A program made the translations under genes and the position numbers. DNA of 59,931 nt, from contig JAANAU010000021.1 of NCBI GenBank assembly GCA_011089965.1, positions 1 through 59,931 of the forward strand, given 5' to 3'. Below, piece by piece: positions 14,626 through 22,675 of this stretch; within the stretch, counting starts at the first letter, position 1, and the number at the start of each line of letters is the position of its first letter. The DNA comes from Magnetococcales bacterium. Its GTDB lineage: Bacteria > Pseudomonadota > Magnetococcia > Magnetococcales > Magnetaquicoccaceae. A model generated the notes under the pieces. The model was not told the origin of the DNA. It did not search any database and saw only the letters and a list, made by a program, of their open reading frames with translations.

Positions 14626-15003
14626 ATGAAAGGATCTGCCAAGACCATGGAACCGGTTGGCTGGACACCAGAGGCCGTGATGAACCTGGGACGCCGCATG
14701 TGGTTCAAGGCCATGCTGAACCATATGCCGGAAGAAGAGCCGTTCAAGATCCCCCGCAATGCGGAGATCTGGCATCGTGCTGAAACCAGAGGCATCGAAA
14801 AAGGCATCGAAAAAGGCATCGAAAAAGGACGCACCCTTGGAGAAGCCAAACTCATCCTGCGTCAGTTGACCAAACGGTTTGGGCCATTGCCTGAGTCAAT
14901 CCAGCACCAAATCCTTCAGGCCAACTCCGAAACCCTGGATCGCTGGGGAGAACGGCTGCTGGATGCCAAATCTCTGAAGGAGGTTTTTCACCATGAGACA
15001 TGA
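14626..15003 (+). CDS. DUF4351/Rpn-type C-terminal fragment
   Basis: The product is 125 residues from ATG 14626 with AGGAGGG 5 nt upstream. It consists of a short N-terminal stretch, three GIEK repeats and a DUF4351-like tail (LGEAKLILRQLTKRFGPLPE, IQHQILQANSETLDRWGERL). These tails normally end Rpn-family PD-(D/E)XK proteins of about 300 residues; the nuclease domain is absent here. The repeats are encoded by three near-identical 12-bp units (ggcatcgaaaaa, about 14792-14827). It may be a decayed Rpn gene or a stand-alone regulator. Its end overlaps the thioesterase start by 11 nt. Confidence 0.65.
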   Translation: MKGSAKTMEPVGWTPEAVMNLGRRMWFKAMLNHMPEEEPFKIPRNAEIWHRAETRGIEKGIEKGIEKGRTLGEAKLILRQLTKRFGPLPESIQHQILQANSETLDRWGERLLDAKSLKEVFHHET

Positions 15004-15442
15004 ATTGCCTGTCGGCACCAGCGCCGAGTTGATCCATCTGGTCACCGGCCATGACTCGGCCATCCAGTTGCGCATGGGATCAGGAGATGATTTTCCCGAT
15101 GTCCTGGCCACATCCCGGATGATCGGCCTCATGGAGTTGACCGCAGCCCGTCTGATGCGCCCCGTATTGCACCACGGGGAGTTGTCCGTAGGGGTGCGCG
15201 TGGATGTCGTCCATCTGGCCGCCACCCCGCTTTATGAAAAAATTCGCATCCAGGCCACCTTTCTGGGACTCGAAGGCAAACTCTATCGGTTCCAGGTCGA
15301 ACTGTTCGATCAGGGGGGCAAAGTGGGAGAAGGAACCCATCTCCGGGCGGTGGTGCGGCCTGACCGCCTGGTGGAGAGCGCACAAAGACGAATTGCTGCC
15401 GGTCAACCCGACACCACGGAATCTGCACGAGATGGATCCTGA
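14993..15442 (+). CDS. FlK-like hotdog-fold thioesterase
   Basis: The product is 149 residues. The pattern DVLATSRMIGLMELTAARLM, LSVGVRVDVVHLAATP, then FQVELFDQGGKVGEGTHLRA matches the fluoroacetyl-CoA-thioesterase-like hotdog family. Members hydrolyse acyl-CoA or related thioesters; the T-x-x-x-x-LME helix and GEGTH strand are the usual active-site surroundings. AAGGAGG lies 9 nt before ATG 14993, inside the preceding gene, so translation may be coupled. The 3' end overlaps the convergent polyferredoxin gene by 40 nt. The substrate is unknown. Confidence 0.8.
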   Translation: MRHELPVGTSAELIHLVTGHDSAIQLRMGSGDDFPDVLATSRMIGLMELTAARLMRPVLHHGELSVGVRVDVVHLAATPLYEKIRIQATFLGLEGKLYRFQVELFDQGGKVGEGTHLRAVVRPDRLVESAQRRIAAGQPDTTESARDGS

Positions 15443-16971
15443 ATGACCGCCTGCTGATGCAGCAGCATGCGATTGTCGCGGGAACGGGTCTCGCCCACGG
15501 AGGTCACCCGAATGGCGGCCAGATCCGCTACCGGGCATTTGTTCTCACAGATTCCGCAGCCAATACAAAGGTCCGGCTGCACAAACGGACGCTTTAACGC
15601 AACCTGACGACCATCCCGCCCTTTGACCATCACCATCTCATACCAGATGGCCTTGGGCGAAGTGGGACAGGTCTCTTCGCAGACGATGCAGGGCACATCC
15701 ATGGACCAGGGCAAACAGCGTCCCCGATCAAAAAAAGCGGTCCCCAACCGAATCGGCTGGGTGAATGGTGGCGCGCCGACCTTTTCAGCCACTGTGACCG
15801 GACGAATCGCTGCCGTGGGACAGACCTGTCCACACAGCACGCAATGGTGTTCACAATACCCGATCCCATTCATCAGGATCGGGGTCCACAATCCCTCAAA
15901 GCCGGACTCCAGCAAAGCCGGTTGCAAGACATTGGTGGGACAGATGCGCATGCACAACCCACATTTAATGCAGCGGGCCAAAAACTGTGGCTCGGGCAGT
16001 GAACCCGGTGGACGGATCACCTCCGGGGCTGGGGCCGTGCGTACGGACAACGAGCTTTTGGTCACCGGCACAGCCACCACAGCGGCCAGGGCACTCTCCA
16101 CCACCCGCCGCCGGTTGATGTCCAAAGGCCGTCCAATCGAACTGCGCTCTCTGGCCAAGCCATAATGCAATGCCTGAGTGCCACACGCCTCGATACAGTT
16201 CATACACAGATGACACTCGGTGACCCGCACGGCACCATCCGGATCGGCTGCGCCCTGACAGGCTTTCAAACACTGCTTGCACTGGTTGCAGGCATCCACG
16301 TCGCGCCGGATGCGCAATACAGACCATTGGGAACACCAACCCAATAAAGCACCCAACGGACACAAAGCCCGACACCAGAAACGGGTGATGAACCGATTGG
16401 CCAACAGGATCAACAACAAAATCCCGCCAATCAAGACTCCTCCCTGAAAAACCGGTGCATTGGTATAAAACCATCCGCCCGCAACATGATCGACAGCCGG
16501 CAAAAACGATAACGAAAAAGAACGATAGATCAAGGCAATCGGATCCAGGAGGCCGATCTGCAAGGAACCAAACGCCGCAAAGACCAACATCACCACCAAC
16601 AGATAATATTTCAACCGATAGAGCGGTCGATAACGGTTCTCTTCCCAGGCTTCCACGGCCCGCCGCCGATGCCACAGATGACTGACAGCCTGATTCAGTA
16701 TCCCCAACGGACAGATCCACGAACAGAAAAAACGCCCCAAAAACAATGTGGGAATCAAGATCACCAGGGCAAAGGCCAACCCCTGATACAAGGTATGACT
16801 GGTCAACACACCCGCCAGGGCGGTCAGAGGGTCCAGTTGCAACAACAGCTCAACGTCATACCCTTGCAGCCGTCCAAACCCGGCACTCCACAGAAAAAAA
16901 ACAAACAATCCCACAAAAAACACCGCATAGACCCGTCTGACGCCGCGCAAGCCACTCATACCCTGCTCCAT
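15403..16971 (-). CDS. NapH/MauN-like membrane polyferredoxin
   Basis: The product is 522 residues. The N-terminal half has about five membrane helices carrying the two CxxxCP motifs of NapH-like proteins (FCSWICPLG and WCRALCPLG). It is followed by several 4Fe-4S motifs: CNQCKQCLKAC, CHLCMNCIEAC, CIKCGLCMRICP, CVLCGQVCP, CIVCEETCP and CIGCGICENKCP. It probably moves electrons from the membrane quinone or cytoplasm towards exported partners. The ATG (16969-16971) shares a base with the TAA of the DUF362 gene. It is the last gene of a four-gene redox operon. Convergent overlap with the thioesterase gene is 40 nt. Confidence 0.88.
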   Translation of the reverse strand: MEQGMSGLRGVRRVYAVFFVGLFVFFLWSAGFGRLQGYDVELLLQLDPLTALAGVLTSHTLYQGLAFALVILIPTLFLGRFFCSWICPLGILNQAVSHLWHRRRAVEAWEENRYRPLYRLKYYLLVVMLVFAAFGSLQIGLLDPIALIYRSFSLSFLPAVDHVAGGWFYTNAPVFQGGVLIGGILLLILLANRFITRFWCRALCPLGALLGWCSQWSVLRIRRDVDACNQCKQCLKACQGAADPDGAVRVTECHLCMNCIEACGTQALHYGLARERSSIGRPLDINRRRVVESALAAVVAVPVTKSSLSVRTAPAPEVIRPPGSLPEPQFLARCIKCGLCMRICPTNVLQPALLESGFEGLWTPILMNGIGYCEHHCVLCGQVCPTAAIRPVTVAEKVGAPPFTQPIRLGTAFFDRGRCLPWSMDVPCIVCEETCPTSPKAIWYEMVMVKGRDGRQVALKRPFVQPDLCIGCGICENKCPVADLAAIRVTSVGETRSRDNRMLLHQQAVIQDPSRADSVVSG

Positions 16972-17954
16972 TATCCGAGCTGAATATCCACGGGGTGCAG
17001 GTCACGCCAAGCCACCCTGCCCAGACCACGTTGTTCGGCCAGCGCCAGAAAAGGGACAGCCTCCGGAGTCAAATCGAGAAACTGAAGACAATAACTGTCC
17101 AGAGCCACTTCATCACGGGCGGCAATAATGGTCTCGGCACGCACCACATCCGCCGGATTACCGCCAGTTGGACCATTGCGCTTCAACACGCGGGTGGCAT
17201 CCATGATGGTCAGGGTTGGCCGCACTGCCGCTGCCAGATCGACAATCGAGGCATGAATCGCCTGATGCAGACGATTGCGCTGACCGCCAATCACCCCATA
17301 CCAGTTCTTCATGGCCAGGGTGCAGCCTGAGAGCGAGTGATGTTTGACAATGGGCAGATTGATCACCTTGTCCACCTCGTGGAAGAAACGGGCCACGGGC
17401 CAAACCTGCAACACCTTGCCCCCCATATCCGTGGCGATGAAATCCTCCTGACCCGGCAGACGCACCTCCCCTCCGGCAGACACAGCAGCCTGCTCGATCC
17501 CGGAGCGCGCAAAACAGCGACGTGGATCATTCAACGAGACATCCGTCACCCACACCGATTTGGCCCCTGCGACGCGACAGAGCCGCACCATCGCCTCCAC
17601 CAACTCCGGACCGGTATTGGCCGCCTGCTCGGGCTGACGATCCCAGCCGACATTCGGTTTCAACAACACCCGGTCTCCACGGCGAATGAAGCGGCCCATG
17701 CCCCCGAGTTTATCCACTGCTGCCTGCACCATCGCATCCACGCGACGGCCACGCACCACGACCAGATCCGGATGCAACGGATCATCGGCCACACGGAAAT
17801 CCCGCAACCGTTGCGGCACCACCACCGACTGACGGATCGGCTCGTCACTGTAGAGCAGATACCCGCCAATCCCCAGACCGGCTGCCACCCCGGAGAGTCC
17901 AGCCACCCGGCTCAGGAACTCCCGCCGTCCCAGGAGCGGTTCGGTCTGATCCAT
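16971..17954 (-). CDS. Tat-exported DUF362 protein
   Basis: The product is 327 residues from ATG 17954; an alternative ATG at 17981 has AGGAG 10 nt upstream. The Tat-like leader is GRREFLSRVAGLSGVAAGLG. The DUF362 core shows LLKPNVGWDRQPEQAANTGP, KSVWVTDVSLN and VINLPIVKHHSLSGCTLAMK, with NWYGVIG. DUF362 proteins are often tied to Fe-S proteins, but the reaction is unknown. No cluster motif of its own is present. Its 5' part overlaps the DUF6599-like gene by about 110 nt, unusually long, and its stop touches the polyferredoxin start. Confidence 0.85.
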   Translation of the reverse strand: MDQTEPLLGRREFLSRVAGLSGVAAGLGIGGYLLYSDEPIRQSVVVPQRLRDFRVADDPLHPDLVVVRGRRVDAMVQAAVDKLGGMGRFIRRGDRVLLKPNVGWDRQPEQAANTGPELVEAMVRLCRVAGAKSVWVTDVSLNDPRRCFARSGIEQAAVSAGGEVRLPGQEDFIATDMGGKVLQVWPVARFFHEVDKVINLPIVKHHSLSGCTLAMKNWYGVIGGQRNRLHQAIHASIVDLAAAVRPTLTIMDATRVLKRNGPTGGNPADVVRAETIIAARDEVALDSYCLQFLDLTPEAVPFLALAEQRGLGRVAWRDLHPVDIQLG

Positions 17955-18927
17955 GCGCTCCGTTGTCCTTTTTCTGATCATGTGCGACAAACTCCTGCAA
18001 CGGACCCCACGCCACATCCAACGGCAACCCAAAAACCCCCAACAAACGCTCCCCCACGCGCAGAAAAAACCACTCCCCCTCGTACGGGTCGCGCACCAGA
18101 AATATCGCCAAATCCGCCCGTTCCACCCGTTCCACCGGGATCTCCTCTTTCCGGAGGAACTCCAGCAAACGCCCTTCCAACTCCTGACTCTGCGTTGCAG
18201 ATCCCATCACCTGGAAAACCGGAACGATCTGCTCTCCGATCCGAAAGGAACGCTCTACCACCTGATTCAAAAACGCCACGCCGCGATATTTCTCCTTGAT
18301 GAATTTCGTGGCGACCACCGGTCCGAACGCCGGAAAGGCAAACACCTCAACAGACCCCTTGTTCCCCTGACCCATGGTCTGGGCCAATTCTTTTCCCATG
18401 GCCAACAGTGGAACATCCGGGACAAACCCGGTCAATTTGACATAATACGGTCCCACGATAAATCGCAGACCACCGGGTTCGGCCAACCCCATATCCCCAA
18501 TGGCCACCTCCTGCCCGCCATCCCCGCTTTCACCAGTCAGAACCCCAAAGGCAAACAGCGGCCTGGTCATATCAAAAACATCCACCACCACCCGTGGACG
18601 GGATGCCTCCGCAGCCAGACCGTATTCACCGGCAAGCAATTCGCCAAAGCCAGCCGACAGATAATATTCGGCATGACCATTGACATAATCGTGCAAATTC
18701 TCTTTTGTGAACCGTTTCAGCTCCCCCAACCGCACCAACCCGGCCATCTGTTCCGGAAAAAACCGCATGACCGGTGAGAGCCGCGCGGCAGCGTTCTTGA
18801 AATCGAGCAGGCCCGGATCATAACGCTGGCCATCGACATGAATGGCCAGCGCCAACAGCGGCAGCAAAGCCAGCAACCCGCTGCGCACCCAGCGCGCACC
18901 AGAACGACTGACCGGTTTGGTCTCCAT
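17845..18927 (-). CDS. DUF6599-like exported protein
   Basis: ATG 18927 follows the aldo/keto reductase stop by one base. The 360 residues open with a signal sequence or anchor (RSGLLALLPLLALAIHVDG), then FTKENLHDYVNGHAEYYLSA and VVVDVFDMTRPLFAFGVLTG, as in DUF6599 proteins. Further conserved-looking parts are GPYYVKLTGFVPD and YRGVAFLNQVVERSF. The last about 45 residues (after VAHDQKKDNGAHG) lie in a different frame over the DUF362 leader and look non-conserved, so the ancestral stop may have been earlier. It is predicted periplasmic; its role is unknown, presumably in the same redox pathway. Confidence 0.78.
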   Translation of the reverse strand: METKPVSRSGARWVRSGLLALLPLLALAIHVDGQRYDPGLLDFKNAAARLSPVMRFFPEQMAGLVRLGELKRFTKENLHDYVNGHAEYYLSAGFGELLAGEYGLAAEASRPRVVVDVFDMTRPLFAFGVLTGESGDGGQEVAIGDMGLAEPGGLRFIVGPYYVKLTGFVPDVPLLAMGKELAQTMGQGNKGSVEVFAFPAFGPVVATKFIKEKYRGVAFLNQVVERSFRIGEQIVPVFQVMGSATQSQELEGRLLEFLRKEEIPVERVERADLAIFLVRDPYEGEWFFLRVGERLLGVFGLPLDVAWGPLQEFVAHDQKKDNGAHGSDRTAPGTAGVPEPGGWTLRGGSRSGDWRVSALQ

Positions 18928-18928
18928 G

Positions 18929-20155
18929 TCAGGAAACCGACTCCAGAGAAAGGGTGCGATGGGCTGCCTGCAATTTGACACGGACCGCCAAACCATACGG
19001 ACAGGCACGATCACAGGCCGCATCGGAACAATCTGCGCACATGGCGGCATTGGGTTGCATGGAGGCATACGCCTGCATGGCCCGTTTCTCATCCTTGTAA
19101 TCCTCGAAATACATCTGATGACGCAGAATCGAGGCAATATCGATCCCTTGCCCACAAGCCTCCAGACACGCTCCACACCCGGTCCGGCAATACTCGGCAC
19201 CATGCATGGCCGCATACTGATCCAGCGCCCGCTGATCCAAGGCCGTCAAAGGCTGACCTGAGGCCGGCAGATAGAGATCCAGATCCTGGGCAGCCTGGAT
19301 GGTGATCACCAGACCGCTGATTTCGGTATGGGACAAAGCCCATTTAAAGGCAGCCTGTTCAAACTGGCCTGGATCGAACTTCATATCCCCCTCTTTGGCC
19401 CCGGCCAACACCTTCATGGCCACAACCCCCACTCCACGCGCCTTGGCCTCCTGGAGCACCTCCGGGACTTTGGGAAATTTCATGAAATTGAAGGCAGGCA
19501 TGATGTAATCAAAATGACCGGAGCGCACGGCCTCCAGCATCAACGGTTCCATGTGGTTGGGACCATGGGAAGAAGCGGCCAGAAAACGCACTTTGCCTTC
19601 TTTTTTCAAGCGCGCGGTGGCTGCCAGCATTTCCGGATCAAGCAACCGCTTTTTTTCCAGTTCCAGGTCGGTGAGTTCCCCCAGGGCATGGACAAAAACC
19701 GCATCCAGATAATCGGTCCCCAACCGTTTGAGGCTGTTGTCCACTGCGGCCACATAATCGGCCTCGGTGGATCCCAGTTGCAGATGGCTTTTGCCGGCCT
19801 GATAGCTCTTGGGCTGGCAATATTTTGAGGCGATATGGAGTTTGTCGCGCCCTTTGAACTTGCGCAATGCCTCGCCGATATGGTCCTCGCTCGGCCCATA
19901 ATCGGGAGCAGTATCGATATAGTTCATCCCCCGGTCCAATGCGCGCAACACCAGGGAGGCCGAAGTGAGACGACCGGCTCCAAAGGAAATATCGCTCATC
20001 TGGATTCCGGTCTTGCCCAGGGGTCGATAGGCACGCACCCGGGCCTTGTCCGCACCGCCCCCCCCTTCCTGACCTGCCTGCGCTGCGCCACCAACCACCG
20101 GCACGGCTCCCACTGCCACCAGTGCAGCCGACTGAATGAAACTCCTGCGTCTCAT
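18929..20155 (-). CDS. Tat-exported aldo/keto reductase with ferredoxin tail
   Basis: The product is 408 residues from ATG 20155, with GGGAGG 7 nt upstream. The twin-arginine leader MRRRSFIQSAALVAVGAVPV ends near AAQA. The aldo/keto reductase barrel has LGKTGIQMSDISFG, DRGMNYIDTAPDYG with the catalytic Asp/Tyr, Lys in IASKYCQ and His in VFVHALG. The C-terminus binds Fe-S clusters: CRTGCGACLEACGQGI and CADCSDAACDRACPYG. Export of a nicotinamide-type enzyme fold is unusual; the periplasm lacks NAD(P)H, so electrons may come via the clusters. It is the first gene of the operon, divergent from the response-regulator gene. Confidence 0.88.
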   Translation of the reverse strand: MRRRSFIQSAALVAVGAVPVVGGAAQAGQEGGGGADKARVRAYRPLGKTGIQMSDISFGAGRLTSASLVLRALDRGMNYIDTAPDYGPSEDHIGEALRKFKGRDKLHIASKYCQPKSYQAGKSHLQLGSTEADYVAAVDNSLKRLGTDYLDAVFVHALGELTDLELEKKRLLDPEMLAATARLKKEGKVRFLAASSHGPNHMEPLMLEAVRSGHFDYIMPAFNFMKFPKVPEVLQEAKARGVGVVAMKVLAGAKEGDMKFDPGQFEQAAFKWALSHTEISGLVITIQAAQDLDLYLPASGQPLTALDQRALDQYAAMHGAEYCRTGCGACLEACGQGIDIASILRHQMYFEDYKDEKRAMQAYASMQPNAAMCADCSDAACDRACPYGLAVRVKLQAAHRTLSLESVS

Positions 20156-20333
20156 GGCCCAAACCTCCCTGGCACTGTTATGAATCATACCCCCCTGAAG
20201 GGATAGTTTCCCTCAAACCAACCGAATTTGTCCATATCTTGCATGCATTCCTACTGGCCAATAGTGCGCAATCGTGTTACAATATTGCCAGATTTGCATA
20301 AACGTTCGCTTACTGTCCCAGGCACAAAACACC

Positions 20334-21242
20334 ATGGAAACGCATTCGACCATTTTAGTAGTGGATGACGACCTCATCAATCGCCAGATCCTGGTCTCCA
20401 ATCTGGAAGATGTCGATTATCGGGTCCATACGGCCAATGACGGTGCCGCAGCCTGGAAACAACTGCAAAGCCATCCCCAGACCTATGCAGCGGTACTTCT
20501 GGATCGCATCATGCCCCACATGGATGGAATGGAGGTTCTCAAAAGGATCAAGGCCCACCCGGTTCTGCAAGGGATTCCGGTGATCATGCAGACCTCGATG
20601 TCTTCGGAGGTGGATACCCTGGATGGGATTCAGGCCGGAGCTTTCTATTATCTGACCAAACCGTTTGACCGCCGGACCCTGCTGGCCATCATCCGGGCGG
20701 CAGTGGACGACTATCACCGCCACAACGCCTTGCGGGCTGCGGTCCAGCAATCCCAGGATGCCATGGCCATGCTCTGGGACGGAGAGTTCCGCCTGCGTAC
20801 CATTCAGGAGGCCAAAGCTCTGGCCGCATCTTTGGCCAACATCTGCCCGGATCCGGATCAGGTGGTGATGGGGCTGTCAGAGTTGCTCATCAATGCCGTG
20901 GAACACGGCAATCTGGGGATCACCTACGCAGAAAAATCCCGGGCCATGACCACGTTCGATGGCTGGGATCTGCTGGTGGAGGAGCGCCTGGCCCTGCCGG
21001 AGAACAGCCACAAATGGGTCCATCTGTACATCGAACGCCCGCCAGGAGAGATCCGTTTCCGCATCGTGGATCAGGGACCAGGTTTCGATTGGCGTCCCTT
21101 TGAGACCTTGAGTCCCGAACGGGCCTTTGACACCCATGGACGTGGCATTGCCATGGCCAAGATGTACAGTTTTTCCTCGCTGGAATTTCAGGGCACGGGC
21201 AACGAAGTGATCGGCACCATCCAACTGCCTCAGGCCGAATAA
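20334..21242 (+). CDS. Response regulator fused to a HATPase (anti-sigma-kinase-like) domain
   Basis: The product is 302 residues from ATG 20334. The receiver domain (residues about 5-125) has the acidic pair VVDDD, the phospho-acceptor Asp in LLDRIMP, Thr/Ser in MQTSMSS and Lys in LTKPFD. A linker helix is followed by a GHKL ATPase domain with N-box LSELLINAVEHGN, G1 DQGPGFDW and G2 HGRGIAMAKM. No His phosphorylation (DHp) helix is present, so it resembles RsbW/SpoIIAB-type serine kinases switched by the receiver. Targets would be an anti-sigma-antagonist, none of which is in the window. The 3' end overlaps metF by 13 nt. Confidence 0.85.
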   Translation: METHSTILVVDDDLINRQILVSNLEDVDYRVHTANDGAAAWKQLQSHPQTYAAVLLDRIMPHMDGMEVLKRIKAHPVLQGIPVIMQTSMSSEVDTLDGIQAGAFYYLTKPFDRRTLLAIIRAAVDDYHRHNALRAAVQQSQDAMAMLWDGEFRLRTIQEAKALAASLANICPDPDQVVMGLSELLINAVEHGNLGITYAEKSRAMTTFDGWDLLVEERLALPENSHKWVHLYIERPPGEIRFRIVDQGPGFDWRPFETLSPERAFDTHGRGIAMAKMYSFSSLEFQGTGNEVIGTIQLPQAE

Positions 21243-22138
21243 AACTCCGATCCCAGTTCACGTAGAATCCTCGGGACCGCGCCCGACTGGTTGAGCGTAA
21301 AAAAGTGCAGCCCCGGGGCACCGCGCCGCAACAGATCCCGACACTGTTCCACGGCCAGTTCCACGCCGGTTTGCAGCATCCGTTCCGGATCATCCCGGAT
21401 CTCTTCATAGCGGGCAGTCAGCCAGCCAGGCAGTGCAGACCCGCACAATTCCGACAACCGTTTGATCTGTTTGTAATCGGTCACAGGCATGATCCCGGGA
21501 TAGATCGGCACCTGCACCCCCTGTTTTCTACAGGAAGCCACAAAACGAAAATACACTTCGTTCTCAAAGAAAAACTGCGTCACGGCAAAATCGGCCCCGG
21601 CTTCCACCTTGCGTTGAAAATGGCATTGATCCCGCACCAGATCCGAAGTTTCCGGGTGCCCTTCCGGATAGGCAGCCACACCCAAACGAAAATCAGGAAA
21701 AGATTCACGAATGAAGGCCACAAAAGGCTCGGCATAACGAAAAGCTCCCCGTTCCAAGGCTCCGGGAGGCTCCCCACGGGGTGGATCCCCCCGCAACGCC
21801 AAAACCGCAGGAATGCCACACTCCTGATAAAAACGCAACATGTCCGTCAAGGTGGCACGGCTGGCACCCACACAGGTCAGATGGGCCACGGTATACAAAC
21901 CGGTGCGTTCATGGACCTGCCTGACCAGCTCACCACTGCCCGCCTGGCGACTTCCGCCCGCTCCACAGGTGATGGAGACAAAATCCGGCTGATAGGGGAT
22001 CAAGGCTTCCAACGTATTCCAGAACAGCCTCTCCCCTTCCGGCTGACGAGGTGGAAAAAATTCAAACGAAAGTGCCGGACGCCCCACCTGTCCGGCATGC
22101 TGTTCCCGAGACGTTGTCATCGTTGACACCACTCCCAT
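21230..22138 (-). CDS. metF: Methylenetetrahydrofolate reductase
   Basis: The product is 302 residues from ATG 22138 (AGGAG 6 nt upstream); E. coli MetF has 296. The FAD-binding TIM barrel is recognised by LSFEFFPPRQPEGE, VSITCGAGGS, VAHLTCVGA, LALRGDPPRG and DFAVTQFFFENEVYFRF, with PGIMPVTDY near the folate site. It reduces 5,10-methylene-THF to 5-methyl-THF for methionine synthesis. It lies 32 nt behind the Cys-rich exported protein gene, so the two may share a transcript. Nothing is missing. Confidence 0.96.
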   Translation of the reverse strand: MGVVSTMTTSREQHAGQVGRPALSFEFFPPRQPEGERLFWNTLEALIPYQPDFVSITCGAGGSRQAGSGELVRQVHERTGLYTVAHLTCVGASRATLTDMLRFYQECGIPAVLALRGDPPRGEPPGALERGAFRYAEPFVAFIRESFPDFRLGVAAYPEGHPETSDLVRDQCHFQRKVEAGADFAVTQFFFENEVYFRFVASCRKQGVQVPIYPGIMPVTDYKQIKRLSELCGSALPGWLTARYEEIRDDPERMLQTGVELAVEQCRDLLRRGAPGLHFFTLNQSGAVPRILRELGSEFYSA

Positions 22139-22170
22139 CTCCACTCCTGAAGCTTCTGACGTTCCAGCCA

Positions 22171-22581
22171 TCAATGCACATGTGCCGGAGGGGTTTGCTG
22201 ACCTGAAGGCGCGCTTCCGTTCCCGGTTGAACCGCCCATGGATTGCGCACATTGCATGGCCGAATTGCATGCCTGCTGCTGGTTTTGACAACAGGCGTGT
22301 CCACCCTCAACCATCCGACCACACCCCTTGCCTGTTCCCATGGACGACAGATCACACTTTTTTTGTTTTTGTTTGCAACATGCCTGACAACAACCGGCTC
22401 CAGGCATGGGCGTATCGACTGCCTGGTCTGCCGCAGCAGGCTGCCCGGTCACGGAGACGGACTGAGTCACTTCGGACAAGACCGTCTCAGCCGCCATGGC
22501 CGCACCACCTGTCATCCACACCAACAACCAAACCACCCCAAACACCCTACAGAGGGTTGCCCAACCCGACCGCTCTTTCAT
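22171..22581 (-). CDS. Cys-rich exported small protein
   Basis: The product is 136 residues from ATG 22581, preceded by GGGGAGA. The signal peptide (VFGVVWLLVWMTGGAAMA, cut near AMA-AE) is followed by a Ser/Thr/Pro-rich stretch and a core with ten cysteines, three as CC pairs: GAGCCQACCKQ, KKCDL, KGCGR, HACCQNQ, QACNSAMQC. The tail is Gly/Ser-rich and ends in PPAHVH. Such density suggests metal binding or multiple disulfides in the periplasm. No family is recognised. Position directly ahead of metF is notable. An ATG at 22605 is an alternative start. Confidence 0.7.
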   Translation of the reverse strand: MKERSGWATLCRVFGVVWLLVWMTGGAAMAAETVLSEVTQSVSVTGQPAAADQAVDTPMPGAGCCQACCKQKQKKCDLSSMGTGKGCGRMVEGGHACCQNQQQACNSAMQCAQSMGGSTGNGSAPSGQQTPPAHVH

Positions 22582-22675
22582 TCTTCTCCCCCAATCCTCA
22601 TCCATGCCAATCGGACTTCCGAGGGGGACGGATCCATCCGACCGTCCCTCGGTTCCCCTCAACCCAGACGTTGGA

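Noticed and set aside
14792-14827. 12-bp repeats considered as CRISPR or iteron
   Set aside because: They are three in-frame codon blocks without spacers, encoding G-I-E-K in a protein family known for such linkers.
13755-14855. 366-codon minus-strand frame between htpG and the thioesterase
   Set aside because: It overlaps a clear four-helix membrane protein and the DUF4351 tail on the other strand, starts with the translated 12-bp repeats, and has no ribosome site or motif.
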